Origin: SZUA-521 sp041738285 | GTDB taxonomy: Bacteria > Pseudomonadota > Gammaproteobacteria > Pseudomonadales > Azotimanducaceae | Direction of reading: 5' to 3' | Length of the DNA: 64,000 nt | Assembly (NCBI GenBank): GCA_041738285.1 | Contig: JBGSQB010000143.1 | Span: 1 to 64,000, forward strand | In this document: piece after piece, positions 33,058-41,983 of the stretch | How positions within the stretch are numbered: position 1 is the stretch's first letter | Layout of the letters: every line of letters begins with the position of its first letter | Notes under the pieces: generated by a model | What the model saw: only the letters and a program-made list of their open reading frames with translations | Database searches by the model: none | Told to the model about the DNA's origin: nothing | Translations under genes and position numbers: made by a program

Positions 33058-33857
33058 GCCGGCGGCTGCCTTGCGGGCGCGTGATCGTGTCTGTCCACCG
33101 CGGCGGTACCGCGATTCAAGAAGTTGCGCACGTCGAAGTTCGTTGCTTCGTCGCGCAGCCGCTTGGGATCACCGGTCGCAAGCTGGGTCTTGCTCACGGC
33201 ATCGAGGAACACGCTGTTGTTGCCGATGGCGAAGATGCTTTCGAGTTCGTGTGTGACGATAACCACAGTTGTTCCCAGGCTCTCGCGCAGCTCGACAATG
33301 AGGTCGTCGAGCAACTTGGCGCTGATCGGATCGAGACCCGCCGACGGCTCGTCGAAGAACAGGATGTCGGGATCGAGCGCCATCGCGCGCGCGAGCCCCG
33401 CACGTTTCTTCATGCCGCCGGAGAGTTCACTCGGGTAATAGTCTTCGAAGCCGGCAAGCCCCACCAGGGAGAGTTTGTATGCCGTGAGTTCGCGGATATC
33501 CGCATCATTGAGCGCGGTGTACTGCTTGAGCGGGAGCGCAACGTTTTCAGCGAGGGTCATCGAACTCCACAGCGCGCCCGCCTGAAACAACGTACCGAAT
33601 CTGCGCTTGAGCACGTCCTGCCGCTGCGGCGTCGCCGACCAGAAGCTTTCACCGCCATAGTCCACTACGCCGTAAACGGGGCGCTTGAGACCGATCATCG
33701 CCTTCATCACTGTGCTCTTCCCGCAGCCGCTGCCGCCCATGATGATGAAGATGTCGCCGCGATTGACGACGAACGAAAGATCGCGCTGGACGATGAAGCT
33801 ACCATAGCCGACCGTGAGTGCGTCGATGTGAATGTGCGGCTCCTGCTGCATCGGCAT
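33054..33857 (-). CDS. ABC transporter ATP-binding subunit (MlaF-like)
   Basis: A 267-residue ATPase with Walker A GGSGCGKST (41-49), signature LSGGM (145-149) and Walker B ILFFDE (165-170). VTHELESIFAIGNNSVFLD matches the MlaF/Mkl group. GTLFQAGALWSSMTLAENVA is a typical Q-loop region of lipid-importing MCE systems. Overlaps with the permease (1 bp) and MCE gene (4 bp) show an operon. It powers phospholipid or hydrophobic-compound movement across the cell envelope. Confidence 0.93.
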   Translation of the reverse strand: MPMQQEPHIHIDALTVGYGSFIVQRDLSFVVNRGDIFIIMGGSGCGKSTVMKAMIGLKRPVYGVVDYGGESFWSATPQRQDVLKRRFGTLFQAGALWSSMTLAENVALPLKQYTALNDADIRELTAYKLSLVGLAGFEDYYPSELSGGMKKRAGLARAMALDPDILFFDEPSAGLDPISAKLLDDLIVELRESLGTTVVIVTHELESIFAIGNNSVFLDAVSKTQLATGDPKRLRDEATNFDVRNFLNRGTAAVDRHDHAPARQPPA

Positions 33858-35020
33858 CAGATCCCCAGATTAATGTAGATGACCGTGAGAATAGAGGCGC
33901 TGACGACGATCATCACGATGCCCATCACCACCGCTCGTGTCGTTGCTTGCCCCACCGCCATCGCGCTGTTACCGCACGCCATGCCCTGCTGACAGCCGGC
34001 GAGGGCGACCAACGCACCGTACACGAGAGACTTGAACAAGCCCCCGAACAGGCTGTTGAAGCCGACCGCCGCAATCGACTGCTGCACGTACTGCACCAAT
34101 CCAACATCGAGCATGACGAGCGCCACCGACAGGCCGCCCATGATTCCCATGAAGCTTGCGTAGATCGTGAGCAGCGGAATCATCAGCACGAGCGCAATCA
34201 TGCGTGGGGTGACGAGGAAGTCGATGGGGTCGAGGCCGAGCGTTGTGAGGGCGTCGATTTCTTCGTTGACCTTCATCGTGCCGATCTCGGCGGCGTAGGC
34301 GGCACCGGTGCGGCCGGCCATGATGATTGCGGTCATGATGGGCGCCATCTCGCGGATCATCGCAACGGCGACGAGGTCCGCCGTATAGATGCCCGCGCCG
34401 AACTGACGCAGCTGCATCACGCCCACGAACGCGAAGATCATGCCGATGAGGAAACTGATGAGGCTCACGATCGGATAGGCTTCGACGCCGGCTTCCTGAA
34501 TGTGCAGCACGAGATCCGACTTCAGGTAGCGCGCGCGGCCGCGCGCGAAGCGCCGTAACGAAAGCCAAACCCCGCCGACGAACTGGAGCAGCGCGTGAAT
34601 GTCGCCCAAGACTCTGAGCGTCGACTCACCCGTGCGCGTAAGCAGACCCGGTGACCCACGCTCGCGGCGGGCATCCTCACGCGCCTCCACCGCAAAGGCG
34701 AGGTCCACGAGCCGACTCACTCCTTCAGGCAATCCGCTGCCGTCGAACGCAACATCTGCCGCTATGGCCGCGCGGCGGATGGCGACCAGCCGCGTCAACA
34801 GTCCGCTGTCCCACTTGCCGAGCCGGCTTGCATCGATGCTGACCACGCGGGGACGTGGGGTCTCATTCAGTTGCGCAAGGACTGCATCTGCGGGTGGCAG
34901 CGTGGTGTCCAGGCGCCAGCGGCCGACGAACGTGACGCGCAGCTCATCGTCGGTCCGATCGACCCCTAGCTTCGGAGTGTCGCCCGCGCGGCCAACCTCG
35001 TCTTCCTGATCATCGATCAC
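33857..35020 (-). CDS. MlaE-family permease with N-terminal STAS-like domain
   Basis: A 387-residue protein. Residues about 20-115 form a STAS-like domain (RVVSIDASRLGKWDSGLLTR). The permease follows from about 140, with FLIGMIFAFVGVMQLRQFGA, REMAPIMTAIIMAGRTGAAY and AAEIGTMKVNEEIDALTTLG, all core MlaE motifs. In E. coli the STAS protein MlaB is separate; here the fusion removes the need for it. It is the first gene of the permease-ATPase-MCE-lipoprotein operon. Confidence 0.9.
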   Translation of the reverse strand: MIDDQEDEVGRAGDTPKLGVDRTDDELRVTFVGRWRLDTTLPPADAVLAQLNETPRPRVVSIDASRLGKWDSGLLTRLVAIRRAAIAADVAFDGSGLPEGVSRLVDLAFAVEAREDARRERGSPGLLTRTGESTLRVLGDIHALLQFVGGVWLSLRRFARGRARYLKSDLVLHIQEAGVEAYPIVSLISFLIGMIFAFVGVMQLRQFGAGIYTADLVAVAMIREMAPIMTAIIMAGRTGAAYAAEIGTMKVNEEIDALTTLGLDPIDFLVTPRMIALVLMIPLLTIYASFMGIMGGLSVALVMLDVGLVQYVQQSIAAVGFNSLFGGLFKSLVYGALVALAGCQQGMACGNSAMAVGQATTRAVVMGIVMIVVSASILTVIYINLGI

Positions 35021-35126
35021 GCATTTGCCGAAGGGCTCATCGAGGCAGGCATGGTAGCGCGGAATGCTCGAGTCACAAGGCGATCGCCTATACTGCGACG
35101 CTCCGTCGTCAAGCTGTCCGGTTCAT

Positions 35127-36116
35127 ATGACCCGATTCTCCGTGCTCGATCTGTCACCGATCACCGAAGGCAGTAGCGCCCGTCAGGCGCTCGCCAACAC
35201 GCTCGATCTGGCGCGTCACGTCGAGGCACTGGGGTTTGAGCGCTTCTGGCTGGCCTAGCACCACAACATGCAGGGCATCGCCAGCGCCGCGACCGCGGTG
35301 GTCATTGGCCACGTCGCGCAAGGCACGCAGCGCATCCGCGTGGGGGCGGGCGGGATCATGCTGCCGAACCACTCACCGCTCGTGATCGCGGAACAGTTCG
35401 GCACACTGGAAGCGCTCTACCCCGGACGCATCGATCTCGGCATCGGCCGTGCTCCGGGCACCGATCAGGTGACTGCCCACGCGCTGCGACGCACGCTGTC
35501 GGGCAACATCGACGACTTCCCGCGCGATGTGGTCGAGCTGCAGCATTACCTCGGCGATCCCAAGCCAGGTCAGCGGGTGCATGCGGTGCCGGGAGAAGGA
35601 TCGAAGGTGCCCATCTGGATCCTGGGTTCGAGCCTCTATGGGGCTCAGCTCGCCGCGATGCTGGGCCTGCCCTATGCGTTCGCCTCCCACTTCGCGCCGG
35701 CTGCGATGATGCAGGCGATCGACATCTACCGCGCCCAATTCCAGCCGTCGGCGCAGTTGGCGCAGCCCTACTTGATGCTGGGTTTCAACGTGTGCGCCGC
35801 GGATGACGACACCGAGGCGCAATACCTGCGCACATCATCGCTGCAGTCGCTGCTGCGGCTGCGGCTCGGTAATCCGGGACGATTGCCGCGGCCGCGGCGT
35901 GACTTCGAAGCATCGCTCAATGAAACCGAGCAGGCCGTTCTCGCGGAGTTTCGGTCCGCATCCGCAGTAGGATCGCCAGACACGGTGCGCGCGGGGCTGC
36001 GCGCATTCATCGAGCGCACGGCCCCCGACGAGCTCATGATCGTGACGTCGGTCTACGACCACGGCGCGCGACGGCACTCCTTCGAGATCGTGAGCGAGAT
36101 CGCGGCAACGCTCTAA
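35127..36116 (+). pseudogene. LLM-class monooxygenase interrupted by an in-frame TAG
   Basis: One frame runs from ATG 35127 to 36116 (330 codons including the final stop) except for TAG at 35256-35258. Before it: SVLDLSPITEGSSARQALAN, then ALGFERFWLA. After it: HHNMQGIASAATAVVIGHVA. In this subgroup (YhbW/LuxA-like) the junction normally reads WxAEHHNM, so TAG replaces a GAG glutamate codon by one G-to-T change. The downstream part starts again at ATG 35268 but would lack the first barrel strand and cofactor-site residues. The rest shows no decay, so the lesion is recent, a sequencing error, or read through by a suppressor. Confidence 0.85.
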
Positions 36117-36212
36117 CATCGAACCTTCCCGGCCGACGCACCGGCTTGAAGCGCTTTGGGTTGCCTGCCAGACTTCGGCGCATTCACCTTACCGCAACCC
36201 AAGCAGCTCGAG

Positions 36213-37385
36213 ATGCCCGATCTGGCAACCAGAACGCTCGAGACACTGGGTCTGCTCTACACGACTGCGTTCAGCGCCGAGCGCTGGGAACCGGTGCTCG
36301 ATGCAGTCGCGGCATTGGCTGGCGGCAACGGCGCATTGCTGTTCACGAACGATGAGCGCAACCCAGAGTTGCGCATCGCGGCGATGTCCACGCGCTACAA
36401 GCGCATGCATGCCGATGAGTATCTGTCGACGCTGGTGACGGCGGATGAGCTGCGCTGGCTCGAAATTCTCGATGAACTGCCGCCGCGCACGATCACGACG
36501 GATCGAGACATCTGGCCCGATCGCGGTGCCTACGATGCGATGCCGTCGGTGCGATTTCTGCGCGAGCTGAATCTCTACCATCGCGTTGCGGTGCGGCCGT
36601 GCGTGCATGGCGGCTGGAAGGATGCGCTTGCGATTCTCTATGACAAGCAACATCCGGGCGTGCGGCCCGCGGAGTCGCGCAGGCTGTCGCTCCTGGTGCC
36701 GCACGTGGCGCGGGCGATCGAGACGCACCGGCCGTTTGCGCTCTTGCGACGGCGGTTTCAGAGCGTGCTGACTGCGCTCGATAGATTGGGTATCGGTGTC
36801 GTCATCCTCTCTGATCAGGCCCAGATCGTTGTATCCAATGCCGAAGCTGAGCGCATGCTGGCGGCGGACGATGGCGTGCGGCGCGGTCCGAAGTCGAACT
36901 TTGTTATCACAGCGGAATCGACGGACGCGCGCTTTGCCATTGCGGTTGAACGGGCGGCGCAAGCCGCGCGCCTCGAACGCAGCGATCGGGGTGGCGTCGT
37001 GGTGCACGTGCCGCGCCGATCCGGGCTCGAACACTACGTGGTGGACGTGGTGCCGTTTCGCGATGATGGCGATGAAATGGGTGCGCCGTTCTGCGGTGTG
37101 CTGCTGATCGTCATCGACCCCGATCACCGGGACATGATCTCGGTCGATGGTTTGGCGAAGAGCTATGGCTTGAGCGAAGCCGAGACGATCGTGTGCCGAA
37201 TGATCGCCCAGGGTTTTTCGCTGCGCGAAATCGCAGAGGTGCGCGGTGTGCAGATCGACACCGTGAAGACCCAGTCGCGCAACATCTATGCCAAGAGCCA
37301 CACCCGTAACCGCCGGGAGCTGGTGCGCCGCGCCTTGAGCATCGTGCCGCCGCTCGTGGGCGGCTCCGGTAGCCGCATCAACTAG
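36213..37385 (+). CDS. LuxR-type HTH transcriptional regulator
   Basis: A 390-residue regulator from ATG 36213; a TTG-initiated longer form from 36156 is less likely. The N-terminal 190 residues are an unrecognised sensor-like region, and about 190-310 looks PAS-like (LDRLGIGVVILSDQAQIVVS, NAEAERML). The C-terminal helix-turn-helix is GLSEAETIVCRMIAQGFSLR, then EIAEVRGVQIDTVKTQSRNI. There is no receiver domain or ATPase. A perfect palindrome lies about 130 bp past its stop, before an OmpA-like gene, and is a candidate target. Confidence 0.85.
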   Translation: MPDLATRTLETLGLLYTTAFSAERWEPVLDAVAALAGGNGALLFTNDERNPELRIAAMSTRYKRMHADEYLSTLVTADELRWLEILDELPPRTITTDRDIWPDRGAYDAMPSVRFLRELNLYHRVAVRPCVHGGWKDALAILYDKQHPGVRPAESRRLSLLVPHVARAIETHRPFALLRRRFQSVLTALDRLGIGVVILSDQAQIVVSNAEAERMLAADDGVRRGPKSNFVITAESTDARFAIAVERAAQAARLERSDRGGVVVHVPRRSGLEHYVVDVVPFRDDGDEMGAPFCGVLLIVIDPDHRDMISVDGLAKSYGLSEAETIVCRMIAQGFSLREIAEVRGVQIDTVKTQSRNIYAKSHTRNRRELVRRALSIVPPLVGGSGSRIN

Positions 37386-37423
37386 GCCGAGCTTGCAGGG
37401 TGTCACAAAAGTCTGAAGGTTTT

Positions 37424-37500
37424 GTGGGAGCGCCCTTGGGCGCGAACAGATGCAAGTAAATCAATGGCGTATTCGCGGGCAAGCCCGCGGCCGCTCCCAC
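37424..37500. repeat. REPIN, left member of a near-identical pair
   Basis: The left REP is GTGGGAGCGCCCTTGGGCGC and the right ends GGCCGCTCCCAC. The left stem GCCC/GGGC is a swapped version of the common GGGC/GCCC stem. Its spacer (ACAGATGCAAGTAAATCAAT onward) is nearly the same as that of the REPIN at 41984-42069. The right half has an added GGCC next to the terminal GCTCCCAC. Confidence 0.85.
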
Positions 37501-37516
37501 ACCTCCTGGTTCCCAG

Positions 37517-37534
37517 ATCACCCTTAAGGGTGAT
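37517..37534. promoter_or_regulatory. Perfect 18-bp palindrome, candidate operator
   Basis: ATCACCCTTAAGGGTGAT is fully self-complementary. It lies 50 bp upstream of the OmpA-like gene start and 131 bp after the LuxR-type gene. A second short palindrome CCTAGCCTAGG is at 37554-37564. An uninterrupted palindrome with no loop is more like a protein site than a terminator. LuxR-type binding is inferred from proximity only. Confidence 0.55.
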
Positions 37535-37584
37535 TCCCCTGGCGTCATGACCGCCTAGCCTAGGGCTTTCAACCGGGGAGCCTC

Positions 37585-38655
37585 ATGCTTCGGCTGATGT
37601 GGGCGCTGCTAGGGGTTGCGACCTTTGTCGCCGCGGAAACCACCGCAGACGAATCGCCAACCATCGCGCTGGAGCGGGGTCTGAACATCACCGTCGCGAT
37701 CCACCAAGGTGGTGTGGACTACGAGGGCCTGCGCACGTTCGACGTCGTCGCTTCCGATGGCGTTACGATCGGCTTCAGCTGGTCGGAACCCGAGATGAAC
37801 GCCGACAACATTGATCGCGACCCCACGACGCGGTTCGTGCGGCGCGAGGACCTGGTCGATGCCAACCGCATCAACGCGACCTTCTCGCGCAACGACCCCC
37901 CATCGTTTCCCGGCTCTACGGCGATCCAGACTTCTACCGCGGTGCTCAAGGCGCTCGAAGCGGACACGTCGGTCGCGATCGTGTTCGGTGTTGCGCTGGG
38001 AACTGCCGCATTTACGCCGCGCAAGTTCTATCGTGGCACGCTACGCAAAGTCGATGCCACGCAATTTCCAGTTCTCGTCAACGGCACGCGTGTTCATCTG
38101 CCCGCGCTGCATGCAACTGGCACGCTGACCTTGGGAACGACCTCGAGTGAAGCCCAGTTCTGGTGGCTGCGGCAGGCGGACAACCCGTTGACGCTGCGAT
38201 GGCAGTTCGGTGGCGATGACGTGCAGGTGGTGCGCATCGATACGCCCGAACCCCAGGACGCGCTCGAAGATCGGGCAGCTGCAGGGCTTGAGAGCGATGC
38301 CTGCCGCGCGGAGTTGCACGGAGTGTACTTCGACACGGGCAGCGCAACGCTGCTTGAGGCATCCGATGCCGCGCTCGAATCTGTTGCAGCGCTGTTGCGT
38401 GACCATCCGGATTGGCGGGTGACCATCGAAGGGCATACCGATGGCATCGGCACCGATGCATCGAACCAGGATCTATCGGAACGACGCGCGGCGGCGGTGC
38501 GCAAGGCGCTGATCGATCGCTTCGGCGTCGAAGATGGACGGCTGACGTCGGTTGGTTACGGCGAAAAGCTGCCGCGCGAGACCAACGATACGCTCGAGGG
38601 GCGGGCGCGAAACCGGCGCGTGGAGCTGTCGCGCGAGTGTGGGAAACAGAGCTGA
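37585..38655 (+). CDS. OmpA-family envelope protein
   Basis: A 356-residue exported protein. The signal peptide (MLRLMWALLGVATFVAAETT) is preceded by GGGGAG. An unrecognised beta-rich domain spans about 25-235. The OmpA C-terminal domain follows: VYFDTGSATLLEASDAALES, VTIEGHTDGIGTDASNQDLS, ERRAAAVRKAL and GYGEKLPRETNDTLEGRARN, then RRVEL. This domain binds peptidoglycan diaminopimelate. It heads four co-directional exported proteins at 37.6-41.8 kb. Confidence 0.88.
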   Translation: MLRLMWALLGVATFVAAETTADESPTIALERGLNITVAIHQGGVDYEGLRTFDVVASDGVTIGFSWSEPEMNADNIDRDPTTRFVRREDLVDANRINATFSRNDPPSFPGSTAIQTSTAVLKALEADTSVAIVFGVALGTAAFTPRKFYRGTLRKVDATQFPVLVNGTRVHLPALHATGTLTLGTTSSEAQFWWLRQADNPLTLRWQFGGDDVQVVRIDTPEPQDALEDRAAAGLESDACRAELHGVYFDTGSATLLEASDAALESVAALLRDHPDWRVTIEGHTDGIGTDASNQDLSERRAAAVRKALIDRFGVEDGRLTSVGYGEKLPRETNDTLEGRARNRRVELSRECGKQS

Positions 38656-38668
38656 ACGAGGAACTGGA

Positions 38669-39649
38669 ATGCGCATTGTGCTGTTTACGATGTTGGTAGC
38701 GGGGCTCGTGGCTTGTGGTGACGCGACGCCGCCACCGCAAGCTGAAGCCCCGGTACCACCGGCGGCAGTGGTGACCCAGAGCCCCTGCTCACTGCTGACC
38801 GACGAAGAGGTCGCGGCTGTGATTGGCCCGCTTGCCGGCCCGGCATATCGCGCCTATGGCACCACGCCAAACCCCGCGGGCGATCTCTGTCGATTCGATG
38901 CGGCCGATCGGCGTTCAGTGGTCGTCACTGTGGAGTGGCAGGACGGCGCTCAGACCATCGCGATGATGAATACCGTGTCAGGCATTGTCGCCGATGGCGG
39001 TCTTGCGCAGTTGAAGCTGATCGATGGTACGACGCTCGCCGGTGAATGGGACGAGGCACGTGTCACCGGATGTTGTGAGTTCGCGGCGTTGCGCGGTGAT
39101 CAACTGGTGACGGTGAACGTGGGCGGCACGCGAGCGAGCATTGCGGACGCGGCATCGATTGCCAATGCCGCGATTGTTCGCCTCGATCAGCCACTGTTGG
39201 TGGACGATGGAGTTGCGGTGGCAGCTGCACTCGATCGTGAGTTCGGAAGGCCGCAACCGCGCTCGGTGTGCGAACTCATCCCGCGCGCCGAAGCCGATGC
39301 GCTGGGTGTGGCGGCATTGCTGACTGAGCCCGTGGGTGATGACACCAGCTGCACCTATCAGGTACCGCTTGATCGCGATGGTTCCTCCCTCGATGTCACG
39401 CTCAACGTGCAGTGGCGCGATGGGTTTAGAGAGATGCAGACGGTGCAGAGCGCGGTGGGTAACGCGGCGGCCGCCATCGGGCTGTCTGCGGATGCGGCGC
39501 CCGGGGAAGCCGGGCCGTGGGATGCGTACGCGAGATCCGTCATCGGCGTGATGGCGGTGAAGCGCGATGTGTTGGTGAGTGTCGAAAGCGGGCCGTTCGG
39601 CCAGGACCTGGCGACCCAGTTCATCGCCAAGGCAATCGAGAATCTTTGA
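38669..39649 (+). CDS. Lipoprotein with internal duplication
   Basis: A 326-residue lipoprotein from ATG 38669, 13 bp after the OmpA-like stop. The lipobox is LVAGLVAC (Cys near residue 16). Two similar halves are visible: PCSLLTDEEVAAVIG with later CRFDAADRRSVVVTVEWQDG, and VCELIPRAEADALGV with later CTYQVPLDRDGSSLDVTLNV followed by QWRDG. Each has a C.L......A...G....C pattern reminiscent of DUF3558-type lipoproteins, though this is tentative. It is probably outer- or inner-membrane anchored and works with the OmpA-like neighbour. Confidence 0.75.
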   Translation: MRIVLFTMLVAGLVACGDATPPPQAEAPVPPAAVVTQSPCSLLTDEEVAAVIGPLAGPAYRAYGTTPNPAGDLCRFDAADRRSVVVTVEWQDGAQTIAMMNTVSGIVADGGLAQLKLIDGTTLAGEWDEARVTGCCEFAALRGDQLVTVNVGGTRASIADAASIANAAIVRLDQPLLVDDGVAVAAALDREFGRPQPRSVCELIPRAEADALGVAALLTEPVGDDTSCTYQVPLDRDGSSLDVTLNVQWRDGFREMQTVQSAVGNAAAAIGLSADAAPGEAGPWDAYARSVIGVMAVKRDVLVSVESGPFGQDLATQFIAKAIENL

Positions 39650-39662
39650 GCCAGGAGGCAAC

Positions 39663-40043
39663 ATGATGAAGCTGCAACCGTGTCTAGTGGTGGTAGCGCT
39701 TGCGGTGAGTGCAACGCAGGCGCTGGCGGAAGACGCGACACGCAAAGCGAGCGTGGTGTGTACCACCGATGCGTCCGTCTATCCGTTTGCCGCCGGCAAT
39801 GATCGCTGCTTCAAGGACGTCAGTCGCAACGGCGAGTGGGTGCGGTTGCCGCTGAAGAGCGCAGCGGCGTGCACGGTCAATACCAGTGACGGGTTGCGGC
39901 TGTATTTTATCTATTCGACGCAAGATGAGGCGAGCTGCGTGATGATGAGCAGCCCCGTGACCAAGGCGGAGTACGAGTGGGGGCTCGCTGCGCTCGGGGC
40001 CGAGGAGAAGGCCTTTTTCCTCGAACATGTGCAGCCAGATTGA
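39663..40043 (+). CDS. Small exported protein of unknown function
   Basis: A 126-residue protein with a signal peptide (MMKLQPCLVVVALAVSATQALA). GGAGG stands upstream of ATG 39663. The mature part has four cysteines (VVCTT, NDRCFK, AACTV, ASCVMM), suggesting two disulfides in the periplasm. I do not recognise a family. It is 13 bp after the lipoprotein and 11 bp before the next gene, so it belongs to the same operon. Confidence 0.75.
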   Translation: MMKLQPCLVVVALAVSATQALAEDATRKASVVCTTDASVYPFAAGNDRCFKDVSRNGEWVRLPLKSAAACTVNTSDGLRLYFIYSTQDEASCVMMSSPVTKAEYEWGLAALGAEEKAFFLEHVQPD

Positions 40044-40054
40044 TCAGGCGCGTG

Positions 40055-41797
40055 ATGCGTACTGCAGCCATCGTGGGCGTAGGCATCCTGGTGCTCGGCG
40101 CTCTGCCAGCAATGGCCGCGGAGCCGACGCCGACGGAGGATTCCGACGCCTTCCCCATTACCGTGGAGGTGACGCCGGCGCGCGTGTATATCGCGACGCG
40201 CGGCAAGAGCAAGGCCGTGCGCAACGTGCTGATCAGCGGTCAGACGCTGCCGGCAGGTAATCGGCCGGTTGAAATTTCGGTGAGCTCGGACGATGTGCCG
40301 ACGCGCGCCATGAGTGTCACGCCAGATGAATCCGGCGCCTACAGCTATGGCAGCTTCGGCCCGCTCGAGGCCGGGGAGTACACGATCACAGTGACGGCGC
40401 CTGACGGGCGCGGTCAGGCTGAGACTGAACTGAAGGCGGTGGACACGCCTGATCTCGAAGAGGAATCCGATGAATTGGTGCCGCGCGTGGTGAAGATCAC
40501 CGAGGCTGCACTGGTGGAGGCGGAGACGGCCTTGGGCAAGTTATCGAGTTCACCCGCGAAGGATGAGTCGCTCGCGAAGCTCACGCGGGCTCGCGCAGCG
40601 GCGAAGCAACTCGCGGCGGCGACACCCGCCGCAGCGCAGCATCTGCGGGGTGTTTTCGGCGCGATTGGTTCCGATCCCGAGCTGCAGGTGCGCGCCGAAG
40701 GCGGTTTGAATTCGATTGCCGGCACAATGGGACGGCTTGCAGCCCAGGCCGATGAAGTGGAACGCATGCGCGGGCAGCTCACCGGAGCCTACCTCGGCTG
40801 CCATCAACTGGCGGTCGCAACGGAAGTGTTCAAAGCCATCGGCACGCTGCTATCCATCAAGACATCGCTGTTCGAACAAACAATTGGGCTGGCAAAGGAC
40901 ATCACCTCGGATGCCGCCTCTAACAAGGTCAAGCCCGCGGCGGGGGACGTGGGTGGATTCGCGGCGGGGCAGGTGATCAAGAACGCCGAAGCGATCGGCG
41001 ACTATCCAAAGCTCGTGGACAACGCCTACAGCATCATGGCGGACCTCGCAGCGTTCGTCACCGAGACCACGTTCAATGCGTTTTGCGAACAGTTCCAGGG
41101 GCCGATCGATGCAGTGTTCGCGGCCGAGTTCTTCCGCCCGGTTGCCGGGGTGCGCACACCGTGGTGGTCGTATCACTACCGCATCACGGGGCGGTTGATT
41201 CTCTATTATCCCAAGAGCGCAGCCGGCAATAGCGTCCGCCTCAAGGGCCGTATAGAAGGGTACGCGCACAGCTTCGAAACCTGGGAAGACGCACTCACCG
41301 TGACCTTTCCGAAACTGATGGCTGGCGCGCAGCAGATCAAACAGAACTTCCCACCGGTCGAGCTCGGCGCGGGTGTGGCGAAAGGGGCAAGCCAGGGCAC
41401 GGCGCCGCTGTCGCCACAGATCTGGGGTTCAGCCGCAGGACAGCTGGCACCGAACAGTTTTCTGATCGACGCCGATGGCCTGCTCGAGGACGACACGCTC
41501 GTGCTCAATGTGGGTGAGGCGATTTCGGACTTCAACGCGACCCATCGCGTGACCGTGCTGATTCTGTCGCCGCTCACCGGTGGCCTCGGGCCGCAGATCA
41601 CCTGGTATCCGTTGTCGTTTCTCGGCGCACATCATGTGTTTGCGCGCGGCTCGAACGATGAACCGATCCGCATGCCGCTCAAACGCGACAACAAGGTGAT
41701 GACCGCCGAGCACACCATCATCAACGAACGCGACAAGCCCAACTCTCACGGCAGCTACCGGATCAAGATCAAGGCATGTAATCCGGCGTGTTTGTGA
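40055..41797 (+). CDS. Large exported protein of unknown function
   Basis: A 580-residue protein with signal peptide MRTAAIVGVGILVLGALPAMA. Residues about 35-130 look like an Ig/carboxypeptidase-regulatory-type beta domain (SGAYSYGSFGPLEAGEYTIT, VTAPDGRG). A helical alanine-rich stretch follows (EAALVEAETALGKLSSSPAK; LTRARAAAKQLAAATPAAAQ), then a helical region around SIKTSLFEQTIGLAKDITSD. The C-terminal 200 residues are beta-rich (WWSYHYRITGRLILYYPKSA). I do not recognise the family. A GTG at 40052 is an alternative start. It ends the four-gene envelope cluster. Confidence 0.75.
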   Translation: MRTAAIVGVGILVLGALPAMAAEPTPTEDSDAFPITVEVTPARVYIATRGKSKAVRNVLISGQTLPAGNRPVEISVSSDDVPTRAMSVTPDESGAYSYGSFGPLEAGEYTITVTAPDGRGQAETELKAVDTPDLEEESDELVPRVVKITEAALVEAETALGKLSSSPAKDESLAKLTRARAAAKQLAAATPAAAQHLRGVFGAIGSDPELQVRAEGGLNSIAGTMGRLAAQADEVERMRGQLTGAYLGCHQLAVATEVFKAIGTLLSIKTSLFEQTIGLAKDITSDAASNKVKPAAGDVGGFAAGQVIKNAEAIGDYPKLVDNAYSIMADLAAFVTETTFNAFCEQFQGPIDAVFAAEFFRPVAGVRTPWWSYHYRITGRLILYYPKSAAGNSVRLKGRIEGYAHSFETWEDALTVTFPKLMAGAQQIKQNFPPVELGAGVAKGASQGTAPLSPQIWGSAAGQLAPNSFLIDADGLLEDDTLVLNVGEAISDFNATHRVTVLILSPLTGGLGPQITWYPLSFLGAHHVFARGSNDEPIRMPLKRDNKVMTAEHTIINERDKPNSHGSYRIKIKACNPACL

Positions 41798-41900
41798 GCT
41801 CGATCGTTCTCTCGCAATCGTCGATTGAGATATCGCTTCCGCGTGGTCACGGCGATCCACTAGCACGTCGTTCCATTCGTGCAATCTCAGATCTGGCGCC

Positions 41901-41957
41901 GGCGTGGCGCGCGCGCTCGCCGAGCGCTTTGGGGTTTCGCCGGCCGTTTTCGTTTAG
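41901..41957 (+). pseudogene. HigA C-terminal remnant
   Basis: The frame ending in TAG 41955-41957 reads GVARALAERFGVSPAVFV. This differs little from the last residues of the intact HigA at 14410 (QARALAERFSVSPAVFV). No start or toxin gene lies upstream, and the preceding 100 bp give only broken frames with vague HigA resemblance (LSQSSIEIS). It is a degraded scrap of a second higA just before the right-hand REPIN. Confidence 0.7.
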
Positions 41958-41983
41958 CGCGGCGCAGTGGGGTCGAAGCTGCT

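Noticed and set aside
36189..37406. 405-codon open frame on the minus strand
   Set aside because: Antisense to the LuxR-type regulator, which has a clear HTH; the reverse protein is His/Arg-rich with no domain.
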